Shown: piece after piece, positions 18,547 to 26,838 of the stretch
How the letters are laid out: every line of letters begins with the position of its first letter
Numbering within the stretch: the first letter of the stretch is position 1
From: Planctomycetota bacterium
GTDB taxonomy: Bacteria; Planctomycetota; Planctomycetia; Isosphaerales; Isosphaeraceae
Assembly (NCBI GenBank): GCA_021791715.1
Contig: JAJYWB010000002.1
Span: 1-64,000 of the forward strand
Direction of reading: 5' to 3'
DNA length: 64,000 bases
Translations under genes and position numbers: made by a program
Notes under the pieces: generated by a model
Databases searched by the model: none
What the model was told of the DNA's origin: nothing
What the model saw: only the letters and a program-made list of their open reading frames with translations

Positions 18547-18792
18547 CGACGGTTTGTCGGAGCGCAAGGCCCGTTAATTGCTGGAAGCTTAAAAGAATCT
18601 TTATGATCTAAAATCGTTTCGTAACTTCGTTCAACCGACTCGCTCGAACCGCGTCGGGAAGGTTTCGCCGATAAAACCGAAGATTTTCACTCTCGACTCT
18701 GGACCCCCGTATTACAACACCCTTGGAGCGACCGGATCGATTCGATTCAAAATCGATCCGTGTATATCATGTGAAATGAACACAATATTTTC

Positions 18793-18798
18793 GAGGAG
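18793..18798 (+). promoter_or_regulatory. Ribosome-binding site that sets the fasciclin start
   Basis: GAGGAG, seven bases before the ATG at 18806. It favours this start over the ATG at 18776, which has no such site. Confidence 0.8.
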
Positions 18799-18805
18799 AA
18801 AAACT

Positions 18806-19312
18806 ATGCGTGGATTATTCACGTCGATCGCCTTGTTCGCTTGCGCCGCGACCGCGTTCGCCGCCGAGAAAGACATCGTCGACACCGCCGCGGGAGCGCC
18901 CCAGTTCACGATTCTGGTCAAGGCGGTGAAGGCCGCCGGGCTCGTCGACACGCTTAAGAGCGCGGGACCGTTCACGGTGTTGGCGCCCACCGACGAGGCC
19001 TTTAAAAAGCTTCCCGAGGGAACTCTGGAAACGTTGCTCAAGCCCGAGAACAAAGAGAAGCTCGTCGCCATCCTGACGTATCACGTGATCCCCGCCAAGG
19101 CGATGGCCGCGGATGTCGTTAAGCTCGACGGCAAAGACGTTAAGACGGTCGAGGGGGGCGAGATTGCGATCAAAGTCGTCGACGGCAATGTGATGGCGGG
19201 TTCCGCCAAAGTGACCAAGACCGACATCGAATGCACCAACGGCGTGATCCACGTGATCGACACCGTGCTTTTGCCTCCCGCGCCCAAGGCGCCCGCGAAA
19301 GCCAATCCTTGA
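18806..19312 (+). CDS. Secreted fasciclin (FAS1) domain protein
   Basis: 168 residues. A signal peptide ([20 protein letters not shown]) precedes one FAS1 domain. The two FAS1 signature boxes are present: H1 as [17 protein letters not shown] and H2 as [13 protein letters not shown], with the YH motif in [10 protein letters not shown] between them. FAS1 proteins are small extracellular adhesion or surface proteins. A short Lys/Ala/Pro tail ends the protein. An in-frame ATG at 18776 would add ten residues, but the strong GAGGAG favours 18806. It appears monocistronic. Confidence 0.95.
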   Translation: MRGLFTSIALFACAATAFAAEKDIVDTAAGAPQFTILVKAVKAAGLVDTLKSAGPFTVLAPTDEAFKKLPEGTLETLLKPENKEKLVAILTYHVIPAKAMAADVVKLDGKDVKTVEGGEIAIKVVDGNVMAGSAKVTKTDIECTNGVIHVIDTVLLPPAPKAPAKANP

Positions 19313-19553
19313 TCTTCAGTCGGATTGTGGATGAATAAGACCTCGATTTTATCGACGTCTCGCTCGACGACGGACCTCTCGTTCCCTATTGTGGACGAGC
19401 GGCGCCGTCGTCGAGCCGCGCGCCGATGATAACAATCGCGGTTTCGCATGAGTCGATGATTGAACGCCTCAAATCAACCCTCGCGAAGACGTGTAACTCG
19501 AGTTTGAATAACATGCGGCTTAATTCATCACGCGATTCAAAAGAGGTTAGGAT

Positions 19554-20804
19554 ATGATCAAGGCCGAAATTATCGCGGTCGGCGCCGAATTGACGAGCGG
19601 TCAATGTTTGGATACCAATTCGGCGTGGCTGGCGAATCGGCTCGACGATCTTGGAATCGACGTACGGTTTCACACGACGATCGCCGACGATCTCGCCGAT
19701 AACGTCGCCGCGTTTCGGCTCGCGTCGGAACGGGTTGAACTCGTGCTTGTGAGCGGCGGTTTGGGGCCGACGCAAGACGATCTCACCCGCGAGGCGCTCG
19801 CGCGCGCCGCGGGAGTCGAACTCGTCCGCGATCCGCGCGCCGAGGCCGATTTGATCGCGTTCTTCGCGCGACGAAATCGACCGATTCCTGAACGCAATTT
19901 TGTTCAAACTTTTATTCCAAACGGAGGCGAGATCCTTTCGAATCCGATCGGCACGGCGCCGGGTATCTGGTTCAGGCTTGGGCGGGCGCGATTCGCGTGC
20001 ATGCCGGGAGTGCCAAATGAACTTAAGATGATGTTTATCGAACAAGTTGTTCCACACATTAAAGGTTTAACGGGAGATTCGGCGCGGGTCGTCGTGAGGC
20101 GCAAGATCAATACGTTCGGCAAGGGGGAATCCGAGATCGAGGCCGACGCGCTCGATCTTACGGCGCGGGGTCGAGTTCCCGAGGTTGGAATAACGGCTTC
20201 CGAGGCGACGATCAGCTTTCGAATCGCCGCGAGCGGATCGACCGAGGCCGAGGCTCGCGAGGCGCTTCAACCGACCGTCGATCTGATTTATCGGCGTTTT
20301 GGCGATTGGATTATCGGTGAGGACGACGAAGACGTGCAGCACGCTCTCGCGCGTGAACTGATTGCTCGAGGAGCGACGATCGCCCTGGCGGAATCATGCA
20401 CGGGAGGCTTGATTTCACACATGCTTACTTCTCTCGCCGGATCGAGCGCGTATTTTCCCGGCGGGGTCGTTTCGTATTCGAACGAGGCGAAGGTTGATTT
20501 GTTGGGAGTTCCGCGCGAGACGATTGAAACGAAGGGAGCGGTGAGCGACGAGACGGCTCGTGCGATGGCGATCGGCGTGCGTGATCGTTTTCACGCCGAT
20601 CTGGGGTTAAGCGTAACGGGTGTCGCGGGACCTTCGGGAGGAACCGTCGAGAAGCCCGTCGGCCTTGTTTATCTTGGGCTGGCGCATGCTCGAGGGGTCG
20701 AATCGCGCCGGCTCGAACTCGGCCCCGAGCAACCTCGATCGACGATCCAACGCCGGGCGTCGAAGCACGCGATCAACTGGACGCGTCTTTATCTAAGAGC
20801 ATAA
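19554..20804 (+). CDS. cinA: CinA-like nicotinamide-nucleotide amidase / competence-damage protein
   Basis: 416 residues, the normal full-length form. The N-terminal half is the molybdopterin-binding-like (COG1058) domain: KAEIIAVGAELTSGQCLDTN and VLVSGGLGPTQDDLTREALA. The C-terminal half (about residues 260-416) is the pyridine-nucleotide deamidase domain: IALAESCTGGLISHMLTSL, AYFPGGVVSYSNEAKVDLLG and LSVTGVAGPSGGTVEKPVG. It recycles NMN to NaMN, and full-length versions also hydrolyse ADP-ribose. GAGG stands a few bases before the ATG. It lies about 1 kb downstream of dprA; cinA and dprA both belong to competence-associated gene sets, but the fasciclin gene separates them. Confidence 0.95.
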   Translation: MIKAEIIAVGAELTSGQCLDTNSAWLANRLDDLGIDVRFHTTIADDLADNVAAFRLASERVELVLVSGGLGPTQDDLTREALARAAGVELVRDPRAEADLIAFFARRNRPIPERNFVQTFIPNGGEILSNPIGTAPGIWFRLGRARFACMPGVPNELKMMFIEQVVPHIKGLTGDSARVVVRRKINTFGKGESEIEADALDLTARGRVPEVGITASEATISFRIAASGSTEAEAREALQPTVDLIYRRFGDWIIGEDDEDVQHALARELIARGATIALAESCTGGLISHMLTSLAGSSAYFPGGVVSYSNEAKVDLLGVPRETIETKGAVSDETARAMAIGVRDRFHADLGLSVTGVAGPSGGTVEKPVGLVYLGLAHARGVESRRLELGPEQPRSTIQRRASKHAINWTRLYLRA

Positions 20805-21076
20805 ATCATTCTAAATTATATATCGAAAAACCTTACAGGTGCTTTCCGCTTACGACGCGATGAACCGCACGATATGTCGTTCGGCGGCTCGAATCGGATT
20901 GAGACGATCCGGAATGAATTCCAGGTGATCGACGGGGTTGAAGGCGCTTTTTGAATCGATCCCCGCAAACACATCGCCGCTATTTCTAAACTTGCACAAT
21001 TTTTCTATTTCACATACTTGCGGGTGAATTAAGACGAATTAACATTATTTTATATTGCAGTTTCAAATTCATCCTA

Positions 21077-21258
21077 ACGCGGCGGTGCCTTAATCATACC
21101 AATCCGACGCGCGAGCGAGGGGCTTCTGATAATATCGTGAAAACTTTCAATTGATTATTTGATCGGACCCTCGCTTGCGCGCCGGGTTGGTATAATCTCC
21201 ACTTCCGTTCGATCAAAAGATGCGCGAACCGTGCACGGATGATACGGATGAAGACTCT
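21077..21258. repeat. 182-bp interspersed repeat, copy 2 (palindromic core)
   Basis: Ungapped partner of 9484-9665. The left arm around 21094-21123 (ataccaatccgacgcgcg) and the right arm around 21165-21195 (gaccctcgcttgcgcgccgg) are near-complementary. The loop keeps gataatatcgtgaaaac. Here it lies about 80 bases upstream of the GntR gene, so its right half, which contains TATAAT at 21191-21196, could affect that promoter. Confidence 0.85.
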
Positions 21259-21315
21259 CATAACGACTTCACAAAGATCCGGTTTCATAGCCAAACCGAA
21301 TCCTCTGGACGACCG

Positions 21316-21329
21316 GACGTCATGACGTC
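21316..21329. promoter_or_regulatory. Perfect 14-bp palindrome, candidate GntR operator
   Basis: gacgtcatgacgtc is its own reverse complement and ends 11 bases before the GntR start codon, with a related half-site gacgtcataatgtc overlapping it to the right. Autoregulatory GntR/HutC operators are short palindromes close to the start codon, so this is a good candidate for self-control. No binding data. Confidence 0.55.
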
Positions 21330-21340
21330 ATAATGTCGGT

Positions 21341-22135
21341 ATGGATATCAATCCGCGGAGCGCCGTTCCGCTTTATTTCCAGATTGAACAGGATCTCGCG
21401 GCTTCAATCGCCGCTGGAGAGATCGCTCCCGGCGGCAGGCTTCCCTCGGAAGAGGAGCTGATCCAAAAATATAACGTCAGCAGGACGACGGTCCGTAAAG
21501 CGATACAAGAGCTGGAACGACTTGAACTGATTGAGATTCGGCGAGGTAAAGGTACGTATGTTCGCGAGGCTAAGATCACACAAGAGTTAACCGCGCTAAC
21601 AGGGTTTGTCGAAGACATGGCGGCGATCGGAATGCGACCCTCGGCCAAACTTTTGGGAACCGGGACGATATCGGCCGGCGAGGAAATCGCTCGTCAACTT
21701 CGCTTGCCGATCGGTACGGAAGTGATGCGAATCAAACGGGTTCGAATGGCCGATAACGTCTCGATCTCGCTTGACGAAACTTATCTGCCGCTTCCCCTCG
21801 GGCTAAAAGTCATTGAGAACGACCTTGAGATTTACCCTATTTTCTCATTACTTGAGGAAAAATACGACACCCCGCTGCTTGAGGCCGATTATCGAATCGA
21901 GGCGATCTCGGCCGATCCGTTCGTCGCCAAAATGTTGGAAGTCGAGGAGAAAGCCCCCATTCTCCTCATCGAAAGAACCTCGTACTCGCTCGATCAAAAA
22001 CCGGTGGATTACGAAAAGCTCTTCTATCGCGGCGATAAAATTCGATTCACCACGCGATTGAGCCGACGCGCCGCCCCTTTTTCAATCGACTCGATCAAAC
22101 CGCCGGCGATCATCGCGCCTAAGGATAATTTATGA
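21341..22135 (+). CDS. GntR-family transcriptional regulator, HutC/UTRA type
   Basis: 264 residues. The N-terminal winged helix is clear: VPLYFQIEQDLAASIAAGEI, GGRLPSEEELIQKYNVSR, TTVRKAIQELERLELIEI and RRGKGTYV. The C-terminal effector-binding UTRA domain runs from about residue 95 to 245 (LLGTGTISAGEEIARQL; RVRMADNVSISLDETYLP; LLIERTSYSLDQKPVDYEKL). UTRA domains bind small molecules such as sugars, sugar phosphates or amino-acid derivatives. Its stop overlaps the start of the TauE gene (ATGA), so it is in one operon with the exporter and the DUF1634 protein. Expression of that transport pair is probably ligand-controlled. Confidence 0.95.
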   Translation: MDINPRSAVPLYFQIEQDLAASIAAGEIAPGGRLPSEEELIQKYNVSRTTVRKAIQELERLELIEIRRGKGTYVREAKITQELTALTGFVEDMAAIGMRPSAKLLGTGTISAGEEIARQLRLPIGTEVMRIKRVRMADNVSISLDETYLPLPLGLKVIENDLEIYPIFSLLEEKYDTPLLEADYRIEAISADPFVAKMLEVEEKAPILLIERTSYSLDQKPVDYEKLFYRGDKIRFTTRLSRRAAPFSIDSIKPPAIIAPKDNL

Positions 22136-23001
22136 GTATTGGCACACCTATTTATTCTTTAATGATTTGTTTAACCTCGCTGGCGGCGGGTTTACTCGGC
22201 GGGATTCTGGGCATGGCGTCCGGGATTTTCATTATACCGGCTCTTACTTTATTATTCGGGTTGGATATTCATTACGCCGTCGGCGCCGGCTTGATTTCGG
22301 TCATCGGATGTTCTTGTGGAAGCGCCGCGAGCGCGATGGAAAATCGCCTTACAAATATCCGATTGGCGATCTTGTTGGAGATCGGCACGACTCTGGGAGC
22401 GCTCACCGGCATCGTTCTTAGCGGCGTTTTTCCAGAGTCGGTGTTGTATTTATTGTTTACCGTGATTTTATTAGTTTCGGCACATCAAATGTTTCTTAAA
22501 AGGAAGAAAGATCTTTCGCCGACGGGCCCGGAATCGCCGGGCGATCGATGGGCGACGAAATTGCGGCTTAATTCCAGTTATCCCGATCCGCTATTGCAAT
22601 GCGACGTTAATTACAACGTCGATCGCGTGTTTTTGGGCCTTTTTTTGATGTACGGCGCCGGCGTGGTGTCTTCGCTGCTCGGAATAGGCAGCGGCGTACT
22701 AAAAGTTCCCGCTATGGATTCGGCTCTTCGACTTCCCATCAAGGTTTCTTCGGCGACATCGAACTTTATGATCGGAGTCACCGCGGCCGCGAGCGCCGGC
22801 GTCTATTACGCGCGCGGCGAGATTCTCACGAGCGTCGCCGCGCCCGCGGCTTTAGGCTCCATGATCGGAGCTTTTATCGGCTCCAAAATCCTGATGCGCA
22901 CCTCCAACAGCAGAATTCGTACATTATTCATCATCGTTCTGTTGATCCTGGCGGTGAAGATGTTCCTGGCGGCGTTTCCCGGAAAAACCTTTATCGGGTA
23001 A
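22132..23001 (+). CDS. TauE/SafE-family membrane transporter
   Basis: 289 residues with about eight hydrophobic segments. The family's two glycine-rich repeats are visible: LLGGILGMASGIFIIPALTL (about residues 20-39) and VVSSLLGIGSGVLKVPAMD (about residues 182-200). A hydrophilic loop with DLSPTGPESPGDRWATK separates the halves. Members export sulfite, sulfoacetate or other organic anions. The start codon overlaps the GntR stop by four bases, and the DUF1634 gene follows 11 bases after it. The exported compound is unknown, but the GntR ligand and the cargo are probably related. Confidence 0.93.
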   Translation: MSIGTPIYSLMICLTSLAAGLLGGILGMASGIFIIPALTLLFGLDIHYAVGAGLISVIGCSCGSAASAMENRLTNIRLAILLEIGTTLGALTGIVLSGVFPESVLYLLFTVILLVSAHQMFLKRKKDLSPTGPESPGDRWATKLRLNSSYPDPLLQCDVNYNVDRVFLGLFLMYGAGVVSSLLGIGSGVLKVPAMDSALRLPIKVSSATSNFMIGVTAAASAGVYYARGEILTSVAAPAALGSMIGAFIGSKILMRTSNSRIRTLFIIVLLILAVKMFLAAFPGKTFIG

Positions 23002-23012
23002 ATCTTATTATT

Positions 23013-23360
23013 ATGAATTCAACAAAAGATGATCAACTTAGGCTGATTCGCATGGAAAAAATCCTTGCGGGGCTTTTGAAGTACGGGTCGATTTTCGCCT
23101 CGATTTGGATCACGATCGGGATGATTCTCGGCATGTCGAGGGGCGGCGTCTTGAATGCTCACGATCGACTCGCGGATCAATTGATGGGGATCGGCGTCGT
23201 TCTGCTGATCGCCTTGCCGGTCGCCAGAGTGGCGCTTATATTAATGATATTTTTGTTTGAGAGAGATTATATTTTCGCCGTCATTTCGGGAACCGTGCTT
23301 TTGATCATCGCGACCGGGTTTCTCGCGGGCGTTTTGGCTTCACATATCACTTTGATGTGA
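23013..23360 (+). CDS. DUF1634 small membrane protein, TauE partner
   Basis: 115 residues with three hydrophobic segments (about residues 24-44, 61-80 and 87-111). RMEKILAGLLKYGSIFAS and RLADQLMGIGVVLLIALPVARV are typical of DUF1634, a family usually found next to TauE/SafE transporters. It is probably a subunit or accessory of the exporter. It is the last gene of the gntR-tauE-DUF1634 operon. Confidence 0.88.
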   Translation: MNSTKDDQLRLIRMEKILAGLLKYGSIFASIWITIGMILGMSRGGVLNAHDRLADQLMGIGVVLLIALPVARVALILMIFLFERDYIFAVISGTVLLIIATGFLAGVLASHITLM

Positions 23361-23568
23361 TGAGAAATCGATCGGTTCGTTCGCCGTCGAACCTGGTGAC
23401 ATTGGGCGCGAGGCGATATCGTCGGCTCGGCTTTGAGTTCTCAATACAGGTTTTCGATCATTTTCCGTGGGTTGATTGAAATTGTTTGAAAAAGTGAATG
23501 AATCAAGCGAGAGCGGATCTTCGGAATGAGCGATTTCTCAAATTTAGTGAACCGAAAGAGCCGGGACG

Positions 23569-24156
23569 ATGTCGGAGCGAAGGGGTTTATGTGCGGCGGT
23601 TTTGTTTAAGGCTCCTGATTTCGTACGGATCATTTCGATCTTCTCGATCGTTTTGGTTTTCGTTTTCGCCGAGAACGATCAACAGCGAGGGGGCTTTGTC
23701 GTGTCTCGATATCCGGGAAAGAAGCTTCCGCCTCACTGGGTGTATGTTCCGTCTCCACGCAAGATTCGAAGCTTGCTGAACGAGTTCTCCGGTGGAATTC
23801 GCCGGATGGAACTAGGAGGCGTGGGATGGGATTGCAGCTCGTCCGGCCGACTTTCACTTGGATTTCTGGAACGACGAGTCGTCGATCGCACGTGGTGTTT
23901 TTACATAAAAATATGGGGAGTTCGAGAATCGGCGGTCGACGGCCGCCGTGACGAGATAAGCAAGGCCGTGATCGAAGCCGTTCGAAGATCGATCGTCGAA
24001 TGTTCGGCGGTCCCGCCGGCCGATTGGATTAAACCCACTCAGTTAGGTTTATGGTTTCATATTGATTTGGACGGCGTTCATTCCGAGTGTTCTAATCGGA
24101 CAGTTCCTTATTTCTATCCGACGGGATTTTGGTGGAGGCGTTCAAGCGATGAATAA
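23569..24156 (+). CDS. Hypothetical protein with N-terminal membrane anchor
   Basis: 195 residues, no family recognised. One hydrophobic helix (RIISIFSIVLVFVFAEN, about residues 19-35) suggests a signal anchor or uncleaved signal. The rest is soluble and rich in aromatic residues: VSRYPGKKLPPHWVYVPSP, WDCSSSGRLSLGFL, WIKPTQLGLWFHIDLDG and FYPTGFWWRRSSDE. The balanced composition and the base preference at the third position support a real gene. The ATG at 23569 is the first in-frame start; GAAAGAG lies about ten bases upstream. The ending resembles short planctomycete hypothetical proteins I have seen, but no function is known. Confidence 0.6.
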   Translation: MSERRGLCAAVLFKAPDFVRIISIFSIVLVFVFAENDQQRGGFVVSRYPGKKLPPHWVYVPSPRKIRSLLNEFSGGIRRMELGGVGWDCSSSGRLSLGFLERRVVDRTWCFYIKIWGVRESAVDGRRDEISKAVIEAVRRSIVECSAVPPADWIKPTQLGLWFHIDLDGVHSECSNRTVPYFYPTGFWWRRSSDE

Positions 24157-24285
24157 CCTGATGATTTAATGGAAGGAAGGCGATCGAGAAGCGCATGGCT
24201 GATTGGATGATCGTTATGACGTATCAACGAGGATTGGTTGTACGTCGGAGTCTTTCAAGACTCTAAATTGTTTACGTCTCAAGTC

Positions 24286-24314
24286 TTGACCGTGCGGGCC
24301 GATCGGGTTATGTT
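24286..24314 (+). promoter_or_regulatory. Promoter of the hpf cluster
   Basis: TTGACC (24286-24291), a 17-base spacer and TATGTT (24309-24314) form a good sigma-70 type promoter. The start codon of hpf lies about 50 bases further on. Confidence 0.55.
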
Positions 24315-24372
24315 GGAAATGGTTCGAGCGGTCGCGCTGGAACCGGCGGGAATTATGGTAAGGAGCGGATGA

Positions 24373-24738
24373 GTGCATATCGTGATCTCGACCCGTCACG
24401 GCGTCTTGGATTCTCAGCAGCATGCTTATTTGACCGAAAAGGCCGAAAAGTTACAGAAATACTTCGGTCGGATCATGGAAATCGAAGTCGCCGCCGAGCA
24501 CGTGAAGAACGCGTGGCAAGTCGAGATTTTGGTATCGGCCGAGCACAAGCACGATTTTGTCGCGACGGAAACGGGTCCGACCCCGGAGCGCGCGATGGAT
24601 CTGTGCTCTCACAAGGTCGAAGAGCAGTTGCGTCGATACAAAGAGAAGGTTCAGCAGCATCATCGCGGCGATATCGCCGCGGAGCGGAAAGGTTCGTCGC
24701 CGATCGGCGGAAATTCGGCCGATTCGACATCGGATTAA
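24373..24738 (+). CDS. hpf: Ribosome hibernation-promoting factor, short form
   Basis: 121 residues. HPF/YfiA proteins bind the 30S subunit at the mRNA channel and help form inactive ribosomes when growth stops. The fold is recognisable from MHIVISTRHGVLDSQQHAYL, AEKLQKYFGRIMEIEV, EILVSAEHKHDFVATETG and ERAMDLCSHKVEEQLRRYKEK. The C-terminal domain of long HPF is absent; a short Ser/Gly-rich tail follows instead. The start is GTG with AGGAG seven bases upstream. It heads a run of five plus-strand genes and is placed next to an EIIA-Ntr-like gene, as in the rpoN-hpf-ptsN clusters of proteobacteria. Confidence 0.93.
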   Translation: MHIVISTRHGVLDSQQHAYLTEKAEKLQKYFGRIMEIEVAAEHVKNAWQVEILVSAEHKHDFVATETGPTPERAMDLCSHKVEEQLRRYKEKVQQHHRGDIAAERKGSSPIGGNSADSTSD

Positions 24739-24960
24739 TTCCGACGGACGACCGATTCGCGATCGAGCGCCGTGACGGTTGCGTCGTTACGACCGCCCCC
24801 CCGGTCGCCCGACCGAGACCGGCGCGATCAGAGCGCAAGGGCGATTTCGCGTTATGAGAAACGATCGACAAACGCAACGTCATCCAATCATCACTATATC
24901 TCCCTACCGATTACCGGGCCGACTCGGCGCCGGATCGCATTTTGTCTTTGGGAGGGTTGG

Positions 24961-25431
24961 ATGAAGCTGTTGGATTTCGTGGCTAGCGAGGCGATTTTGG
25001 TCGACCTCGAGGCCGCCGGCAAGGAAGAGGCGATTCGCGAGATCGTCGCGTCGTTGTGTCAGGCGGGTCGATTGAACGTCGCCGATCAGGAGAGCGTTTC
25101 CCGCGCCATCCTCAATCGCGAACAACTCGGTTCGACGGGGATCGGTCAGGGCGTCGCGGTCCCGCACACGCGGCATCCGACGGTCGATCGACTGGTGGCG
25201 ACGGTCGCGCTCTCGCGCGGCGGAGTCGAATTCGCCGCCCTCGATAATGAGCCTGTTTATATCTTATTCCTGTTGATCTCTCCGCCCAATCAGCCGGGGG
25301 ATCACCTGCGGGCGCTCGAGAACATCTCGCGGCACCTTAAAGACGAGCGATTCGTCAGTTTCTTGCGTCAGGCCAAAACGCGCGAGAACGTCGTCGAGCT
25401 GCTCGAGGAATACGATCAAGCCGCGTTATGA
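24961..25431 (+). CDS. ptsN: PTS EIIA domain protein (EIIA-Ntr/fructose type)
   Basis: 156 residues. It has the EIIA mannitol/fructose-type fold with the phosphorylated histidine H69 in GIGQGVAVPHTRHP, preceded by LNREQLGSTG. The rest is typical (YILFLLISPPNQPGDHLRAL; FVSFLRQAKTRENVVELLEE). No membrane EIIB or EIIC gene lies nearby, and hpf precedes it, so a regulatory EIIA-Ntr role is more likely than sugar import. The ATG at 24961 has GGAGG five bases upstream; the frame extends upstream but without homology. HPr follows 147 bases later. Confidence 0.9.
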   Translation: MKLLDFVASEAILVDLEAAGKEEAIREIVASLCQAGRLNVADQESVSRAILNREQLGSTGIGQGVAVPHTRHPTVDRLVATVALSRGGVEFAALDNEPVYILFLLISPPNQPGDHLRALENISRHLKDERFVSFLRQAKTRENVVELLEEYDQAAL

Positions 25432-25578
25432 AGCGATCGGCCCCGCACGGACGCTCGATCCACAACGCGGTGATTATTCACAAACCTTTATTTCCATCAA
25501 CCAATCGGCTCGGACCGCGGCGATTTTGATCCCTGGCGATCGAACCCCCGGTCCGCGGCGAAACCAAGTTTGTCGCCG

Positions 25579-25896
25579 ATGACCCACGACCCTTCCTCCT
25601 TCAGCCGTCAGGTCGAGATTACCAACGCGCTCGGCCTTCACCTACGGACGGCGGCCAAGTTCGAGGAATCGGCGCGTCGTTTTAGAGCCGACGTTCGCGT
25701 GTTATTTAACGGTTGCGAATATAACGGCAAAAGCATTATGTCGTTGTTGACGATGGCCGCCGAAAAAGGGGCGATCCTCACGATCGAGGCCAAAGGCGAC
25801 GACGCACGCGACGCGGTCGAAGCCCTCGCCGAACTCGTGATCGCCAAATTTCACGAAATCGACGAGGAACTCGGCGCCGAGGAGTCCGCGCCATGA
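25579..25896 (+). CDS. ptsH: HPr-like phosphocarrier protein
   Basis: 105 residues. It has the HPr fold with active-site H21 in NALGLHLRTAAKFEESA and the regulatory serine S52 in NGKSIMSLLTMAAEKGA. The usual GLHARPA reads GLHLRTA here: His and the following Arg are kept, but Ala and Pro are replaced. The ATG at 25579 is preferred to an upstream TTG at 25570. The stop overlaps the start of the DUF2344 gene. Enzyme I and HPr kinase are not in the window. The protein probably passes phosphate to the EIIA encoded just upstream. Confidence 0.92.
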   Translation: MTHDPSSFSRQVEITNALGLHLRTAAKFEESARRFRADVRVLFNGCEYNGKSIMSLLTMAAEKGAILTIEAKGDDARDAVEALAELVIAKFHEIDEELGAEESAP

Positions 25897-26696
25897 CCGG
25901 CGATCCGCCGATCCACCTACCGCTCGATCCCGCCGAAGTCGCGGCGTCACGCCGTTCGCTCACGCTCGATCCCGCCGAATCGGTCGAAATCTCCCCGATC
26001 GCTTCGCCACGCGTTCCCCACGACCGCTCGAACGGAGTCGCCCGCAATCCGAGCGCCGCGGCGGTCGTTAAACTCCGTTTTCGCTGCTCCAAGACGGGAA
26101 ACTTACGCTTTATCGGCCATCATGATTTGATGCGAACATTTGAAAGAATGATTCGTCGGGCCGCGCTTCCCGTCGCGTCGTCTCAGGGTTTCAATCCGCG
26201 ATTCAAGGTCGTTTTCGCGCTCGCTCTCGGGCTTGGAATCGAGGCGCGACGCGAGGTCGTCGAGATCGAATTCACCGATTCGGTCGACCCCGAAGCGACG
26301 CTTCAATCGCTCGACGCGCAAGCTCCCGAAGGTTTGAAACTGTTCGCGGTCGAAGTCGTCGGCGATCGCCGCGCGACTTGCAAACCGATCGCCGCGTCTT
26401 ACGCCTTGGCGATCCCGCAACCGCTCGTCGCGCACGCGCGGCGCGCGGTCGACGCGTTTCTCGCCTCGGATCGACTCGTCATCGACAGACGTCGCGGCGA
26501 CCGCGACGTCGCGTTCGATCTCCGCCCCTTCGTTCTCGACGCAAAGGTCGACGACAACGGGCTTTTCGTCTTTCGTCTCAAGATCGAGCCCGGCGGTTCC
26601 GCTCGGCCCGACGAGCTTTTAACGGCTCTCGGCCTGCGCGATCCTCTCGATCACGGCGCCGTTCTTATTCGCACCGATTTGGAGCTCGCGCCGTGA
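25893..26696 (+). CDS. DUF2344 / TIGR03936-family radical-SAM-linked protein
   Basis: 267 residues. After a Pro/Ser-rich N-terminal 55 residues comes the domain LRFRCSKTGNLRFIGHHDLM, RTFERMIRRAALPVASSQGF and NPRFKVVFALALGLGIEARR. This is the domain that elsewhere is fused to, or sits beside, a B12-binding radical SAM protein and often lies just upstream of RNase E/G, as here. No radical SAM gene is in the window. The start overlaps the HPr stop by four bases. The molecular role is unknown; tRNA or RNA modification has been suggested by context. Confidence 0.88.
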   Translation: MTGDPPIHLPLDPAEVAASRRSLTLDPAESVEISPIASPRVPHDRSNGVARNPSAAAVVKLRFRCSKTGNLRFIGHHDLMRTFERMIRRAALPVASSQGFNPRFKVVFALALGLGIEARREVVEIEFTDSVDPEATLQSLDAQAPEGLKLFAVEVVGDRRATCKPIAASYALAIPQPLVAHARRAVDAFLASDRLVIDRRRGDRDVAFDLRPFVLDAKVDDNGLFVFRLKIEPGGSARPDELLTALGLRDPLDHGAVLIRTDLELAP

Positions 26697-26838
26697 TTGA
26701 TCGAGTCCGGTTTTGTTCGAACATCCTCCGTCTCGGCCTCGACCGCCGCCGATCGCGTCCCCTCGACGCCCTCCCGCCGCGATTCGACGCCTTGGTTTTC
26801 ATCCATTTTCCCGTTCCCATACCGGAAAGAACGGCCGC

